Below, piece by piece: positions 1 through 8,414 of a stretch of DNA of 64,000 bases. The position numbers and the translations under genes were made by a program. Source of the DNA: an uncultured Shewanella sp. (lineage in GTDB: Bacteria > Pseudomonadota > Gammaproteobacteria > Enterobacterales > Shewanellaceae); NCBI RefSeq assembly GCF_947501665.1, contig NZ_CANMWS010000003.1, positions 62,001-126,000 of the forward strand, read 5' to 3'. A model generated the notes under the pieces. The model searched no databases. It was not told the origin of the DNA and saw only the letters and a list, made by a program, of their open reading frames with translations. The stretch's first letter is position 1, and each line of letters starts with the position of its first letter.

Positions 1-1138
1 CTTGATAAGGCTGGTCACTTTCACCTAACACTTTAATATCTTGAACTTTTGTGGTTAAATCCCAGTTCTCTTCTAGGTAACTGGCTTCACCAACCCGAAT
101 GAGTTGGTTATTGCTAGCCGTACTGATGTTAGAACTTAGATCGTTAAAGTAGTTATCATCAGAGACATCGGTATAGTTGGCCATGACTCGCCAATTTTGA
201 CCTATACTGCCCTGTTGTTGCCAATGATAAAGGTAGCGATCTGAATTATAGTTTTTATATTGATCGTTTCCTAAATATTCTAAGTTTATTTGGCCTGATT
301 GTGGTGAGCTGTCACTGCCAGCGAGGTAGCGAAATTCACTTTTGGTATATAGTCCACGACTTGACATATAGTTCGGGGTCAGCGTTAAATCATATTCAGG
401 GGCAATATTCCAATAATAGGGAACGGTAAATTCTAGACCATTTCGTGTACTTGAACTAAAAGAGGGAAATAGAAATCCAGATTTTCGTTTATTTGATACG
501 GGAATGGTCATATAAGGCAAATAAAATACGGGAATGTCGGCAACTCTTAATTTAGCTCCCCAAATTTCTCCCCATTCCTCTGTACTATCAATCTTAATTT
601 TATTGGCCTCAAGTACCCAATCAGGTTGAGGATCTGGACAAGTGGTTATGGTTGCTTGTGATAGTATTAAATTGTTTTCTTTGGTAATTTCCAGTGTTCC
701 AGCGGTACCATGTGCTTGTTGGCCTTTGAGCCAATAACTTGTGCCTTGAAGTGTTGCTGTATTGCTTCTCATCTGAGCAACTAATGAATCAGCTGTCACG
801 ATAAAACTGCTATCTGAAAAGACTAAGTCGCCATTTGCTGATAGACTTTGTTGTTGCTGATCGACAATCGCTTCATTGGCAGCAATGCTTCGCGAACCTT
901 GAATAAATGAAACATTGCCATTAAAAATGGCTTTTTGTCCGAGTTGTGCTTGAGAGTCATTGGAGGTAATAGTGACTTCTGATGGATCTTGGATAGCTGA
1001 AGAAGGTGACGTTGGAATTTGACGCGGCAGATTAGGCTCGATAATACATACCGAACTGGAAGAAGGCACTGCTGCCGAATTATCAGCTAAAACGAGTGTT
1101 GGAAATAGGCTCATGGCCAGAAAATAACGGATCTGCAT
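1..1138 (-). CDS. lptD: LPS-assembly protein LptD, N-terminal part (runs off the window)
   Basis: LptD is the outer-membrane barrel/plug protein that, with LptE, inserts lipopolysaccharide into the outer leaflet. The visible 379 codons start with a Sec signal peptide (MQIRYFLAMSLFPTLVLA, probable cleavage before Asp19). An OstA/LptA-like beta-jellyroll follows at roughly residues 45-150 (segments such as QAQLGQKAIFNGNVSFIQGS and SIAANEAIVDQQQQSLSANG). The first barrel strands come next, with the conserved stretch around VFYLPYMTIPVSNKRKSGFLFP. The C-terminal barrel lies outside the window. The start is the ATG at 1136-1138, chosen because it gives the signal peptide directly. The gene is divergent from amgK-murU, the arrangement known from Pseudomonas. 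Its partner gene lptE lies about 44 kb away in this window. Confidence 0.93.
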   Translation of the reverse strand, partial: MQIRYFLAMSLFPTLVLADNSAAVPSSSSVCIIEPNLPRQIPTSPSSAIQDPSEVTITSNDSQAQLGQKAIFNGNVSFIQGSRSIAANEAIVDQQQQSLSANGDLVFSDSSFIVTADSLVAQMRSNTATLQGTSYWLKGQQAHGTAGTLEITKENNLILSQATITTCPDPQPDWVLEANKIKIDSTEEWGEIWGAKLRVADIPVFYLPYMTIPVSNKRKSGFLFPSFSSSTRNGLEFTVPYYWNIAPEYDLTLTPNYMSSRGLYTKSEFRYLAGSDSSPQSGQINLEYLGNDQYKNYNSDRYLYHWQQQGSIGQNWRVMANYTDVSDDNYFNDLSSNISTASNNQLIRVGEASYLEENWDLTTKVQDIKVLGESDQPYQ

Positions 1139-1287
1139 CTTAAGTTAGTTACTTGCTTTTTATCAAACCGGTTAAAAGAGGGTAAAGATACCGTTCTTCT
1201 CGAGGCAACTTTACTAAATAATTTATGTCTATTTTTCTAGCAATTTCATTTTTTTCGTTATAATAAAGCAATTTTTATTCAAGAGCC

Positions 1288-2310
1288 ATGAGGCATCCTT
1301 TGTCAGATCTTAGATTTATTCAACTTACCGCGTGGTTAAATGACCATTTTTCTATGGATTTGTCACCGATTCTTATTTCTGGTGATGCTAGTGTACGACG
1401 TTACTTTCGAGTGTTTATTAATCATGTCTCTTATATAGTAGTCGATTCACCACCCAAACAAATAGTTTTGCAACAATTTATTGATATTGCAAACATCTAT
1501 GCTCAGAAGGGTATTAATGTACCAGAGGTGATAGCGAAAGACACGCAAAATGGATTTTTGTTGCTCACTGATTTGGGGGATATTTCATTATTTTCCATAT
1601 TGAAGAGTGATAATGTTGAATATTATTATAAAACTGCACTGAAAGTACTTAGCCATATTACAAAAGTAAAGACCACAGAGCAGGGAGATTTACCGCTATA
1701 TGATAGAGCATTTATTCAGCAAGAACTTGATATATTTACAGAGTGGTTGTTAAGGTGCCATCTTTCTATCGTACTTAATGATGAACAGCATCAAATGCTA
1801 TTAGTGACTTTTGAATATTTGATAAAGAATGCACTTGAGCAGCCTCATGTGGGTATGCATAGAGATTATCATTGCCGAAATATTATGGTGAAAAATAATC
1901 AATTGCATGTTATCGATTTTCAAGATGCGGTTATTGGCCCCATTACTTATGATGTCGTTTCTTTGCTTAGAGATTGCTATATACGCTGGCCTGATAATGT
2001 GGTTGAGCACTTGATGAATGACCATTATCAACAAAGTCATGAGTGCGGTAATATTTCAAATACTGTCTCGCTAGCGCAATATCGTCGATGGTTTGATTTA
2101 ATGGGAATGCAGCGGCATATCAAAGCAGTAGGAATTTTTGCTCGATTGCACCATAGAGATAAAAAGTCTGCTTATTTAGCTGATATTCCGTTAACATTAG
2201 GTTATATCCGTGATATAGCACTGTCTTATCCAGAGTTAGCCGCTTTTGGTTCTTGGGTAGATTTGGCACTTATTCCTCATTTTATGGATACAGTTGAGAC
2301 GGTGATATGA
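1288..2310 (+). CDS. amgK: AmgK-type cell-wall amino-sugar kinase (APH fold)
   Basis: An aminoglycoside-phosphotransferase-fold kinase of 340 aa. The catalytic loop HRDYHCRN (residues 191-198, Asp193) and the metal-binding VIDFQD segment (Asp210, Asp213) are intact. In Pseudomonas, AmgK phosphorylates the anomeric hydroxyl of MurNAc/GlcNAc released by peptidoglycan recycling, and the next gene, murU, turns MurNAc-1-P into UDP-MurNAc. Here the stop codon overlaps the murU start (ATGA), so the two are almost certainly co-translated. The location divergent from lptD matches the Pseudomonas amgK-murU locus. Substrate specificity is inferred from this context and not from residues alone; another small-molecule kinase is possible. 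Confidence 0.85.
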   Translation: MRHPLSDLRFIQLTAWLNDHFSMDLSPILISGDASVRRYFRVFINHVSYIVVDSPPKQIVLQQFIDIANIYAQKGINVPEVIAKDTQNGFLLLTDLGDISLFSILKSDNVEYYYKTALKVLSHITKVKTTEQGDLPLYDRAFIQQELDIFTEWLLRCHLSIVLNDEQHQMLLVTFEYLIKNALEQPHVGMHRDYHCRNIMVKNNQLHVIDFQDAVIGPITYDVVSLLRDCYIRWPDNVVEHLMNDHYQQSHECGNISNTVSLAQYRRWFDLMGMQRHIKAVGIFARLHHRDKKSAYLADIPLTLGYIRDIALSYPELAAFGSWVDLALIPHFMDTVETVI

Positions 2311-2969
2311 AGGCAATGATATTGGCTGCTGGCAGAGGTGAGAGATTACGCCCTTTAACTGATAGTATACCTAAACCCTTGGTGAAAATTAATAAAAAAC
2401 CTTTAATTCAATATCATATAGAAAACCTTGCTCGCATTGGTGTACAGGATATTGTGATTAATATTGCCTGGTTAGGTGATAAAATTATTCAAACATTAGG
2501 ATCTGGGGAACAATGGGGAGTCAGGTTGCATTACAGCCATGAAGATACGGCATTAGAAACTGGAGGGGGGATTAAGTATGCACTGCCTTTATTGGGTGAT
2601 GATCCTTTTTTGGTGATTAATGGTGATATTTTTATTGATAAGTTGCCTTGTATTCCAGTGCTAGAAAAAAATCAGTTAGCTTATATTTGGTTAGTTGATA
2701 ATCCTGAGCATAATGTAAAAGGTGATTTTTGTCTTTTTCATAATATGGTGAGCGGCGCAGAGAACAATAAGCTTACTTTTGCTGGGATAGGTTTGTATTG
2801 TCCCTCATTATTTTTACAGTGTGAGCGCGTGCGATTTCCTCTGGGCCCCTTGTTGAAAGCGAATATGGAACAAGGTGCCATTTTTGGTGAGCATATGAAA
2901 ACATATTGGTGTGATGTGGGCACAATTGAGAGATTAAATCGTTTAGAAAAGAAGTTGATTGATAAATAA
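2307..2969 (+). CDS. murU: MurU-type N-acetylmuramate-1-phosphate uridylyltransferase
   Basis: A sugar-1-phosphate nucleotidyltransferase of 220 aa, short like MurU rather than RmlA or GlmU. The N-terminal nucleotide-binding signature LAAGRGERLRPLT is followed by the IPKPLV motif (about residues 7-26). NGDIF (about residues 110-114) supplies a metal ligand, and WCDVGT near the C-terminus is the second catalytic aspartate region. The predicted reaction is MurNAc-1-P + UTP to UDP-MurNAc, completing a recycling shunt that bypasses MurA. It overlaps amgK by 4 nt, which supports translational coupling. No acyltransferase domain is present, which argues against GlmU. Confidence 0.86.
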   Translation: MKAMILAAGRGERLRPLTDSIPKPLVKINKKPLIQYHIENLARIGVQDIVINIAWLGDKIIQTLGSGEQWGVRLHYSHEDTALETGGGIKYALPLLGDDPFLVINGDIFIDKLPCIPVLEKNQLAYIWLVDNPEHNVKGDFCLFHNMVSGAENNKLTFAGIGLYCPSLFLQCERVRFPLGPLLKANMEQGAIFGEHMKTYWCDVGTIERLNRLEKKLIDK

Positions 2970-3030
2970 GTATAGTTTCATAGTATTAATATTTTTGATG
3001 AGTTATTTCTATATTTCAAAAGGCAATTAG

Positions 3031-3810
3031 ATGCGGATTTTTGGTAAGGTTTTTGGTTTCATTATTGGTTTTATGCTGGGTCGTATCGTTGGAGGCTTGT
3101 TAGGCTTGTGGTTAGGTCATATTTATGATCGTAGTCAAGGTGGAGGTTCCTTGTTTGCTAATGCTGCAAATCGGCAACGACTCTTTTTCAATACGACCTT
3201 TTCTGTGATGGGGCATGTTGCTAAAGCGTCTGGTCAAGTGACTCAAAATGATATTCGTATCGCCACAGCACTCATGGATCAAATGCAATTACAGGGGGAA
3301 GCAAGAAAAGAAGCTCAAGAGGCGTTTCGTCAAGGGAAGGCAGATGATTTTGATGTAAAGGAGAAGCTAAAAACATTCAGAATGATTGCCATGGGGCGGC
3401 GTGAATTGGTGCAAATGTTTTTGGAAATTCAAATCCAAACCGCTTTATCGGATGCTCAATTAGAGCCAAGTGAGCATGCTGTATTACTTGTGATAGCACA
3501 AGAGCTAGGTTGTTCTCAGGCTCAACTGGATGCATTATTGGCCCGATGGCAGGCTGAATTTAAGTTTCATCAAAGTGGCGGAAGCACCAATAAAACAACA
3601 ATAGAAGACGCATATTCTATTCTTGGTGTCTCTAAGGACACCTCTAATCAAGATATTAAACGTGCTTATCGAAAACTGATGAATGAGCATCATCCTGATA
3701 AACTGGTGGCGAAGGGGTTACCACCTGAGATGATGGAATTAGCTAAGAAAAAAGCGCAAGATATTCAAACTGCTTATGATAAAGTGAAAAGTGAACGCGC
3801 AATGCGATAG
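3031..3810 (+). CDS. djlA: DnaJ-like co-chaperone DjlA
   Basis: A membrane-anchored J-domain protein of 259 aa. An N-terminal transmembrane segment rich in glycine (residues 4-30, GFIIGFMLGRIVGGLLGLWL) carries the regularly spaced glycines typical of DjlA. A TerB-like helical domain occupies about residues 50-170, and the C-terminal J domain about 190-259 contains the essential HPD motif at residues 221-223. DjlA stimulates DnaK at the inner membrane and is linked to envelope stress and capsule regulation in enterobacteria. It lies 60 bp after murU. In Shewanella-type genomes djlA follows the lptD/murU region, so the placement is expected. Confidence 0.93.
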   Translation: MRIFGKVFGFIIGFMLGRIVGGLLGLWLGHIYDRSQGGGSLFANAANRQRLFFNTTFSVMGHVAKASGQVTQNDIRIATALMDQMQLQGEARKEAQEAFRQGKADDFDVKEKLKTFRMIAMGRRELVQMFLEIQIQTALSDAQLEPSEHAVLLVIAQELGCSQAQLDALLARWQAEFKFHQSGGSTNKTTIEDAYSILGVSKDTSNQDIKRAYRKLMNEHHPDKLVAKGLPPEMMELAKKKAQDIQTAYDKVKSERAMR

Positions 3811-3832
3811 CATTTTAATTAATGGTGCTTTG

Positions 3833-4789
3833 ATGAAAATTGTAATTTTAGATGCTTTTACATTAAACCGAGGTGACTTGAGCTGGCAGGGATTATCAGC
3901 CCTTGGTGAATTAATGTGTTATGACAGAACAGCAAGTCATGACGTCATTTCAAGGGCCAAAGATGCAGATGTAATTTTAACCAATAAAGTTGCTTTAAGT
4001 GCCGAAATACTCTGTGAATTACCCCAATTACGTTATATTGGTGTCTTAGCCACGGGAGTGAATATTATTGACTTAGATGTTGCAGCTTCAAAGGGCATTG
4101 TTGTGACAAATGCACCTAATTATGCATCTGATTCCGTCGCCCAAGCGGTCTTTGCACATATATTACATTTCACTCAACAAGTTGCTGAGCATAGTCAAGC
4201 GGTTAAAGCTGGAGAGTGGTTACAACGTAGTGATTTTTCCTTCAGTTTATCACCACTGCATTCGTTGAAGAATAAAGTGCTTGGACTTGTTGGTTTTGGC
4301 CATATTGCTCAAAAAGTGGCTAAGATAGGGCTTGCATTTGATATGCAGGTAAGAGTTTACTCACGGACAAAAATGACCGATTTGCCCCATGGTATTATTT
4401 GGCAGAGTTTGGATGAGGTGTTAGCGCATGCTGATTACTTGTCACTGCATTGTCCTTTAACGTCAGACACACATAGACTGATTGATGATATCGCTTTGGC
4501 TAAAATGAAACCCACTGCGGTATTAATTAATACTGCACGGGGCGAGCTTATCGACGAAATGGCTTTATTTGCTGCATTAAGTCATGGACAATTGGCTTTT
4601 GCTGGGCTGGACGTATTATCGACAGAACCCCCAGCAAACAATCACCCTTTTTTAAAACTGAAAAATATCTCTCTTTCTCCTCATAATGCTTGGGCAACAA
4701 TCGAAGCGCGTCAGAAGTTAATGGATATTGTGGTAAAAAATTTAACATCCTATCTTGCAGGAAAAGAATTGCATAACCGAGTGGCATAA
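3833..4789 (+). CDS. D-isomer-specific 2-hydroxyacid dehydrogenase
   Basis: An NAD-dependent 2-hydroxyacid dehydrogenase of 318 aa from the ATG at 3833. An upstream in-frame start at 3791 would overlap djlA by 20 nt and add residues that do not fit the family's MKIVILDA opening. The nucleotide-binding motif is GLVGFGHIAQKVA. The catalytic Arg is in TARGELID, the Glu in STEPP and the His in SPHNAW, so the Arg-Glu-His triad is complete. It belongs to the glycerate/hydroxypyruvate reductase (HprA)-like branch. The exact substrate (hydroxypyruvate, glyoxylate or another 2-oxoacid) cannot be read from sequence. A strong hairpin downstream separates it from the convergent preA. Confidence 0.88.
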   Translation: MKIVILDAFTLNRGDLSWQGLSALGELMCYDRTASHDVISRAKDADVILTNKVALSAEILCELPQLRYIGVLATGVNIIDLDVAASKGIVVTNAPNYASDSVAQAVFAHILHFTQQVAEHSQAVKAGEWLQRSDFSFSLSPLHSLKNKVLGLVGFGHIAQKVAKIGLAFDMQVRVYSRTKMTDLPHGIIWQSLDEVLAHADYLSLHCPLTSDTHRLIDDIALAKMKPTAVLINTARGELIDEMALFAALSHGQLAFAGLDVLSTEPPANNHPFLKLKNISLSPHNAWATIEARQKLMDIVVKNLTSYLAGKELHNRVA

Positions 4790-4796
4790 AGACATG

Positions 4797-4831
4797 TTTC
4801 CCCCTCTTTAAAAGTAAAAGAGAGGGGGAAA
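4797..4831. terminator. Bidirectional intrinsic terminator between hydroxyacid dehydrogenase and preA
   Basis: A perfect 11-bp stem (TTTCCCCCTCT at 4797-4807 with AGAGGGGGAAA at 4821-4831) lies between two convergent stop codons only 46 bp apart. It can serve both transcripts. Confidence 0.75.
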
Positions 4832-4835
4832 GGTG

Positions 4836-6110
4836 TTAGTCGATTTTGTCTCGTAATGGATTACGGGGATCTTGAGTCCAGTTAAGGTATGGCTTTCCTG
4901 TATCGACATCTATCATTGAAATGGCTTGTGGTTCAGGGCAAGTGACTTGGCATAAATTACAGCCTACACATTCTTCTTCTATGATAGAATATTGTTTCAT
5001 GCCTGCGTGTTCAGTGATGGCAATTGATTGATGTGACGTATCTTCACAGGCAGCGTAGCAACGACCACATTGAATACAGTGATCCTGATTGATTAAGGCA
5101 ATACGTTTATAATTCATATTTAAGTATTTCCAATCTATGGTATTAGCGATTGCAGCACCACTGAAATCGTTAATATTGACGTAACCTTTTTTGTCCATCC
5201 AATCACTGAGTCCAGTGCACATTTCTTTGATAATTTTAAACCCAAATAACATTGCTGCGGTGCAAACTTGAACATTCATAGCCCCTAAAGAAATAAATTC
5301 GGCAGCGTCACGCCAGTTGGATATGCCCCCAATGCCAGAGATTGGTATGTTTGTTGTGGTAGGATGACGGGCTATTTCTGATACCATATTCAGTGCGATA
5401 GGTTTGACCGCTGGGCCACAATAACCGCCATGGGTACTTTTTCCATCGACACAAGGCTCTGGTGACATTTTATCGAGATCCACTGAAGTGATAGAGTTAA
5501 TGGTGTTGATTAGGCTTACTGCATCGGCGCCCCCTCTGATCGCGGCTTCTGCTGGAGCACGAATATCTGTGATGTTGGGGGTGAGTTTGACAATAACAGG
5601 CAGTGAGGAATGCTTTTTACACCAACGGGTGACCATTTCTATATATTCTGGTACTTGGCCCACAGCAGCTCCCATTCCTCGCTCAGGCATTCCATGGGGA
5701 CAGCCAAAATTAAGTTCAATACCATCTGCACCCGTTGCCTCCACTTTTTTGAGGATACGTTTCCAAGGGGCTTCTTCACATGGCACCATTAAGGACACGA
5801 TAATGACTCTATCTGGCCAGTCTTTTTTGACTTGTGTTATTTCATCTAGATTGACTTGCAATGGGCGATCTGTAATGAGTTCAATATTATTAAAACCAAT
5901 TACTTGCCTGTTTTGTCCATAGTGAACACCATAACGGGAAGAGACATTGATGGCATTAGGATCTTCGCCTAATGTTTTCCATACTACTCCTCCCCAACCC
6001 GCTTCAAAAGCGCGGACAACATTATAGGCTTTATCGGTTGGAGGGGCTGAAGCTAACCAAAAAGGGTTAATGGATTTGATGCCGATAAACTCACATGCCA
6101 AGTTTGCCAT
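4836..6110 (-). CDS. preA: NAD-dependent dihydropyrimidine dehydrogenase subunit PreA
   Basis: The FMN and Fe-S subunit that reduces uracil or thymine to the 5,6-dihydro base, 424 aa. The N-terminal dihydroorotate-dehydrogenase-like TIM barrel runs to about residue 310, with GFGCPHG-region loop residues around 136-150 and the phosphate-binding GIGGI segment. Two ferredoxin clusters follow (CIQCGRCYAAC and CVGCNLCQVTC, about 345-395). The loop that in pig DPD contains the catalytic Cys (GMGLACGQ) reads GMGAAVGQ here; from memory, E. coli PreA also lacks that Cys. Only 11 nt separate it from preT, and the start is preceded by an AGAGG-type ribosome site. No dihydropyrimidinase or beta-ureidopropionase gene is in the window. 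Confidence 0.9.
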   Translation of the reverse strand: MANLACEFIGIKSINPFWLASAPPTDKAYNVVRAFEAGWGGVVWKTLGEDPNAINVSSRYGVHYGQNRQVIGFNNIELITDRPLQVNLDEITQVKKDWPDRVIIVSLMVPCEEAPWKRILKKVEATGADGIELNFGCPHGMPERGMGAAVGQVPEYIEMVTRWCKKHSSLPVIVKLTPNITDIRAPAEAAIRGGADAVSLINTINSITSVDLDKMSPEPCVDGKSTHGGYCGPAVKPIALNMVSEIARHPTTTNIPISGIGGISNWRDAAEFISLGAMNVQVCTAAMLFGFKIIKEMCTGLSDWMDKKGYVNINDFSGAAIANTIDWKYLNMNYKRIALINQDHCIQCGRCYAACEDTSHQSIAITEHAGMKQYSIIEEECVGCNLCQVTCPEPQAISMIDVDTGKPYLNWTQDPRNPLRDKID

Positions 6111-6121
6111 AATTCTGCCTC

Positions 6122-7471
6122 TTATTTCTTGAGTTGTTTGTGGATAGCCGCCGCCGCCTGATTACCATGTGAGACGGCTTCAACGACAAGATCTAAGCCA
6201 TTAATAGCATCTCCTCCAGCATACACATTATCTAATGAGGTTCTAAATTGGCGATTAACTTTGAGTCTTCCTCGTGTATCGAGTGCAGGAATGGGGTCGG
6301 TGTTGTGTGCCAATACAGATGAGTTTAATTTTTGCCCTATAGCTTTAAAAATAACATCGCAAGGTAATTCAATAATATTATCTGTAGTGATAAGTTGGCC
6401 TTCACTATTTTCTGTTGTTTGCTTGAATTGAATGTGCGTAGCACCTTGTTTATTTCCTAATATTTGGTGAGGCTGAGCATTAAAAACGAAGCGGATCCCA
6501 TGAGTGAGGGCAAGTTCCTGTTCATATTGTGAAGCCCCCATATTTTGCTGATTTCGACGATAAACTATGCTGACTTCTTCAGCGCCCAGTTTTTTACTTT
6601 GTACAGCAATATCAATTGCTGTCATACCTGCACCAATAATGACAATGCGGCGACCAACAGGCAAATCTGTCATGTCGCCAGATTGTCTTAACTGGCTAAT
6701 ATAATCGATGGCATCTTCAACACCTTTTAGATTTTCTCCTGGAATATTGAGTGTATTTGTCGCGTTTAATCCAATGGCGATAAAGACGGCATCATGGTTA
6801 TTACGTAATGAGGTTAAACTGATATCAGAACCGAGTGCCGTTTCATATTGTATGTCTATTCCTCCTATTTTTAATACAAAATCAATTTCCTTTTGGGCAT
6901 AATCATCGACTAATTTGTATTGTGCTATGCCGTATTCATTTAGTCCCCCACTTTTTTTAGCCGCTTCGTAAATAGTAATTTTATGTCCGTTTTGAGCGAG
7001 CCTATGCGCGCAGGCTAGACCTGCAGGCCCAGCTCCAATAACGGCAATATGTTTCCCGGTTGTAGGTGAACGTTTAAAAGGATAGCCTTGAGAATGATCT
7101 AAGTGATCGATGGCATACCTTTGTAGTAATGCGATATCGACAGGTGCTTCTTCTTTGAGGTTTCTGACACAAGCTTGTTCGCATAAGGTCTCTGTTGGAC
7201 AAACTTTAGCGCAGCTGCCGCCTAAAATATTAGCTGAAAGAATTTCCTTTGCTGCGCCGTGAGCATTGTTAGTGTTTATTTGTTTGATAAATAAGGGGAT
7301 ATCTATTTTAGTTGGACAAGCTTGTATACAGGGTGCATCATAGCAAAACAAGCAACGCTCACTAGCGACTAAGGCCTGTTTTATGCTTAGTGCGGGGTGA
7401 AGATCTGTAAAGTTATTTTTGATGTCTTGTGCTGTAAACCGTGAGGCTTGTATATCATGCTCTAGACTCAT
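6122..7471 (-). CDS. preT: NAD-dependent dihydropyrimidine dehydrogenase subunit PreT (GltD-like)
   Basis: The electron-input subunit that pairs with PreA, 449 aa. An N-terminal Fe-S domain (about 40-110) carries cysteines in CLFCYDAPCIQACP and CAKVCPTETLCEQAC, typical of GltD/DPD N-domains. An FAD-binding GAGPAGLACAHRLAQNG motif follows, then the NAD(P)H-binding VIIGAGMTAIDIA, and a C-terminal GDAINGLDLVVEAVSHG FAD segment. It moves electrons from NADH through FAD and Fe-S clusters to PreA. An AAGGAG ribosome site sits just before the ATG. A GltD-like partner of another oxidoreductase would be the alternative, but adjacency to preA settles the call. Confidence 0.9.
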   Translation of the reverse strand: MSLEHDIQASRFTAQDIKNNFTDLHPALSIKQALVASERCLFCYDAPCIQACPTKIDIPLFIKQINTNNAHGAAKEILSANILGGSCAKVCPTETLCEQACVRNLKEEAPVDIALLQRYAIDHLDHSQGYPFKRSPTTGKHIAVIGAGPAGLACAHRLAQNGHKITIYEAAKKSGGLNEYGIAQYKLVDDYAQKEIDFVLKIGGIDIQYETALGSDISLTSLRNNHDAVFIAIGLNATNTLNIPGENLKGVEDAIDYISQLRQSGDMTDLPVGRRIVIIGAGMTAIDIAVQSKKLGAEEVSIVYRRNQQNMGASQYEQELALTHGIRFVFNAQPHQILGNKQGATHIQFKQTTENSEGQLITTDNIIELPCDVIFKAIGQKLNSSVLAHNTDPIPALDTRGRLKVNRQFRTSLDNVYAGGDAINGLDLVVEAVSHGNQAAAAIHKQLKK

Positions 7472-7632
7472 TACTTCTCCTTATTACTTTTGAGCTATTA
7501 GAAGAAAAGCGAATTTAGTTGGGATAGTTAATCAATCCTGATTGAATTTCGTTTTAGGTAAATCTATCTAAATCAAAGTATTAAAAGTTCTACTTGGCTT
7601 TCTAAGTCACTTTTAATATAAAAGTGTAATAC

Positions 7633-7740
7633 TTACTTCATTCGAGCTTTTTCAATACCAGAATGAGGACTGCGTTTGTGGCGTCTGCTTTGCTTTATTA
7701 CTGATTTATTTACGTATTTACTCCGATCATTTACATCCAT
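7633..7740 (-). CDS. Possible 35-aa basic microprotein
   Basis: An ATG-to-TAA frame of 35 codons with a strikingly basic C-terminal half (KQSRRHKRSPHSGIEKARMK). No recognised family. The ribosome site is weak and the start lies within a small palindrome. It could be a real small protein, a fragment of a dead mobile element, or chance. It is listed because its composition is unlike random AT-rich spacer. Confidence 0.2.
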   Translation of the reverse strand: MDVNDRSKYVNKSVIKQSRRHKRSPHSGIEKARMK

Positions 7741-7763
7741 GTAAAGATGACATCTTTTCGTTC

Positions 7764-7877
7764 TTAAATATTAGCTGGGTAAGGTAGAGTGACACTTGAC
7801 CTTAAGCCGACGACTCCAAATTTAATGGAGAAAGTAGCGCGACATCTGGGATCAAAATCGAGAATTATTGTACTCAT
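7764..7877 (-). CDS. Possible 37-aa reading frame, likely repeat-derived
   Basis: A minus-strand ATG frame of 37 codons (MSTIILDFDPRCRATFSIKF then VVGLRSSVTLPYPANI). An AAGGCGAGG ribosome-site-like sequence lies about 8 nt upstream. It ends 23 bp before the start of the 35-aa frame on the same strand. No known domain; probably part of a dispersed repeat or a gene remnant. Confidence 0.2.
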   Translation of the reverse strand: MSTIILDFDPRCRATFSIKFGVVGLRSSVTLPYPANI

Positions 7878-8132
7878 AAGCTTAGCCTCGCCTTAAGTTC
7901 CCCATAAATTGCTGCCGAAATCATCTTCAAAGATAAATAGCCGCTAAGAGAATGACTTGATTTTTTTACAATCTTTAACTGTAGGTTAGGACTATCACTT
8001 AGTCAAACAGTACAGGTTTATAATTATAATCTTTTGTTTTTAAATAGGTTGTATGTTTTTATATTAAAAGGTAATAGAGGGCTATTTTAAAATCATTTAA
8101 CCTTTTATCATGATCTCAGTTATCTTTAATTT

Positions 8133-8402
8133 ATGCAGCAGTTAGAGTTTTTTGAGATCCCAAGTCCTTGCATTAACGTGTGTCAAAGTGATGCTCGAGG
8201 CTATTGTTTGGGCTGCTTTCGAAGCCGAGATGAACGTTTTCATTGGCTGGAATATTCTGATGGTCAGAAGCAATTGGTACTGAGGTTATGTAAACAGAGG
8301 AAGCGGCGCAGGCAATTAGCTGTGTTAAAAGCGAAAAAGGCTAAGTCTATTGAACAGAGCAGTAAGCACAATGGTGAGCTCGATCTTTATTCCGAAGAAT
8401 GA
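8133..8402 (+). CDS. DUF1289 family Cys-rich small protein
   Basis: An 89-aa protein whose first half matches the DUF1289 pattern: SPCINVCQSDARGYCLGCFR followed by DERFHW (about residues 11-38). Four cysteines (CxxxC and CxxC) suggest a small metal-binding fold. The second half is Lys/Arg-rich (KQRKRRRQLAVLKAKKAK) and could bind nucleic acid or be disordered. The family's function is unknown; E. coli YdhL is a member. The stop codon is only 12 bp before the MITE-like element. Confidence 0.85.
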   Translation: MQQLEFFEIPSPCINVCQSDARGYCLGCFRSRDERFHWLEYSDGQKQLVLRLCKQRKRRRQLAVLKAKKAKSIEQSSKHNGELDLYSEE

Positions 8403-8414
8403 ACAGATGATAAA

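Larger units (their letters stand above)
7472..8132. other. 661-bp gene-poor spacer between preT and the DUF1289 gene
   Basis: No gene of normal length is visible. It should contain the preT promoter near 7480-7560 and the DUF1289 promoter near 8020-8110 (AT-rich). Two tiny minus-strand reading frames, 7633-7740 and 7764-7877, are annotated separately. Short palindromes lie between them: TTTACAT-CC-ATGTAAA at about 7730-7745 and AAAGATG-A-CATCTTT at about 7743-7757. The mixture looks like decayed repeat DNA, not a functional operon. Confidence 0.5.

Noticed and set aside
3791..3832. N-terminal extension of the 2-hydroxyacid dehydrogenase
   Set aside because: It would overlap djlA and adds non-family residues; the ATG at 3833 gives the normal start.
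5488..5922. 144-codon plus-strand frame opposite preA
   Set aside because: Shadow of the preA coding pattern; no domain and no plausible start.
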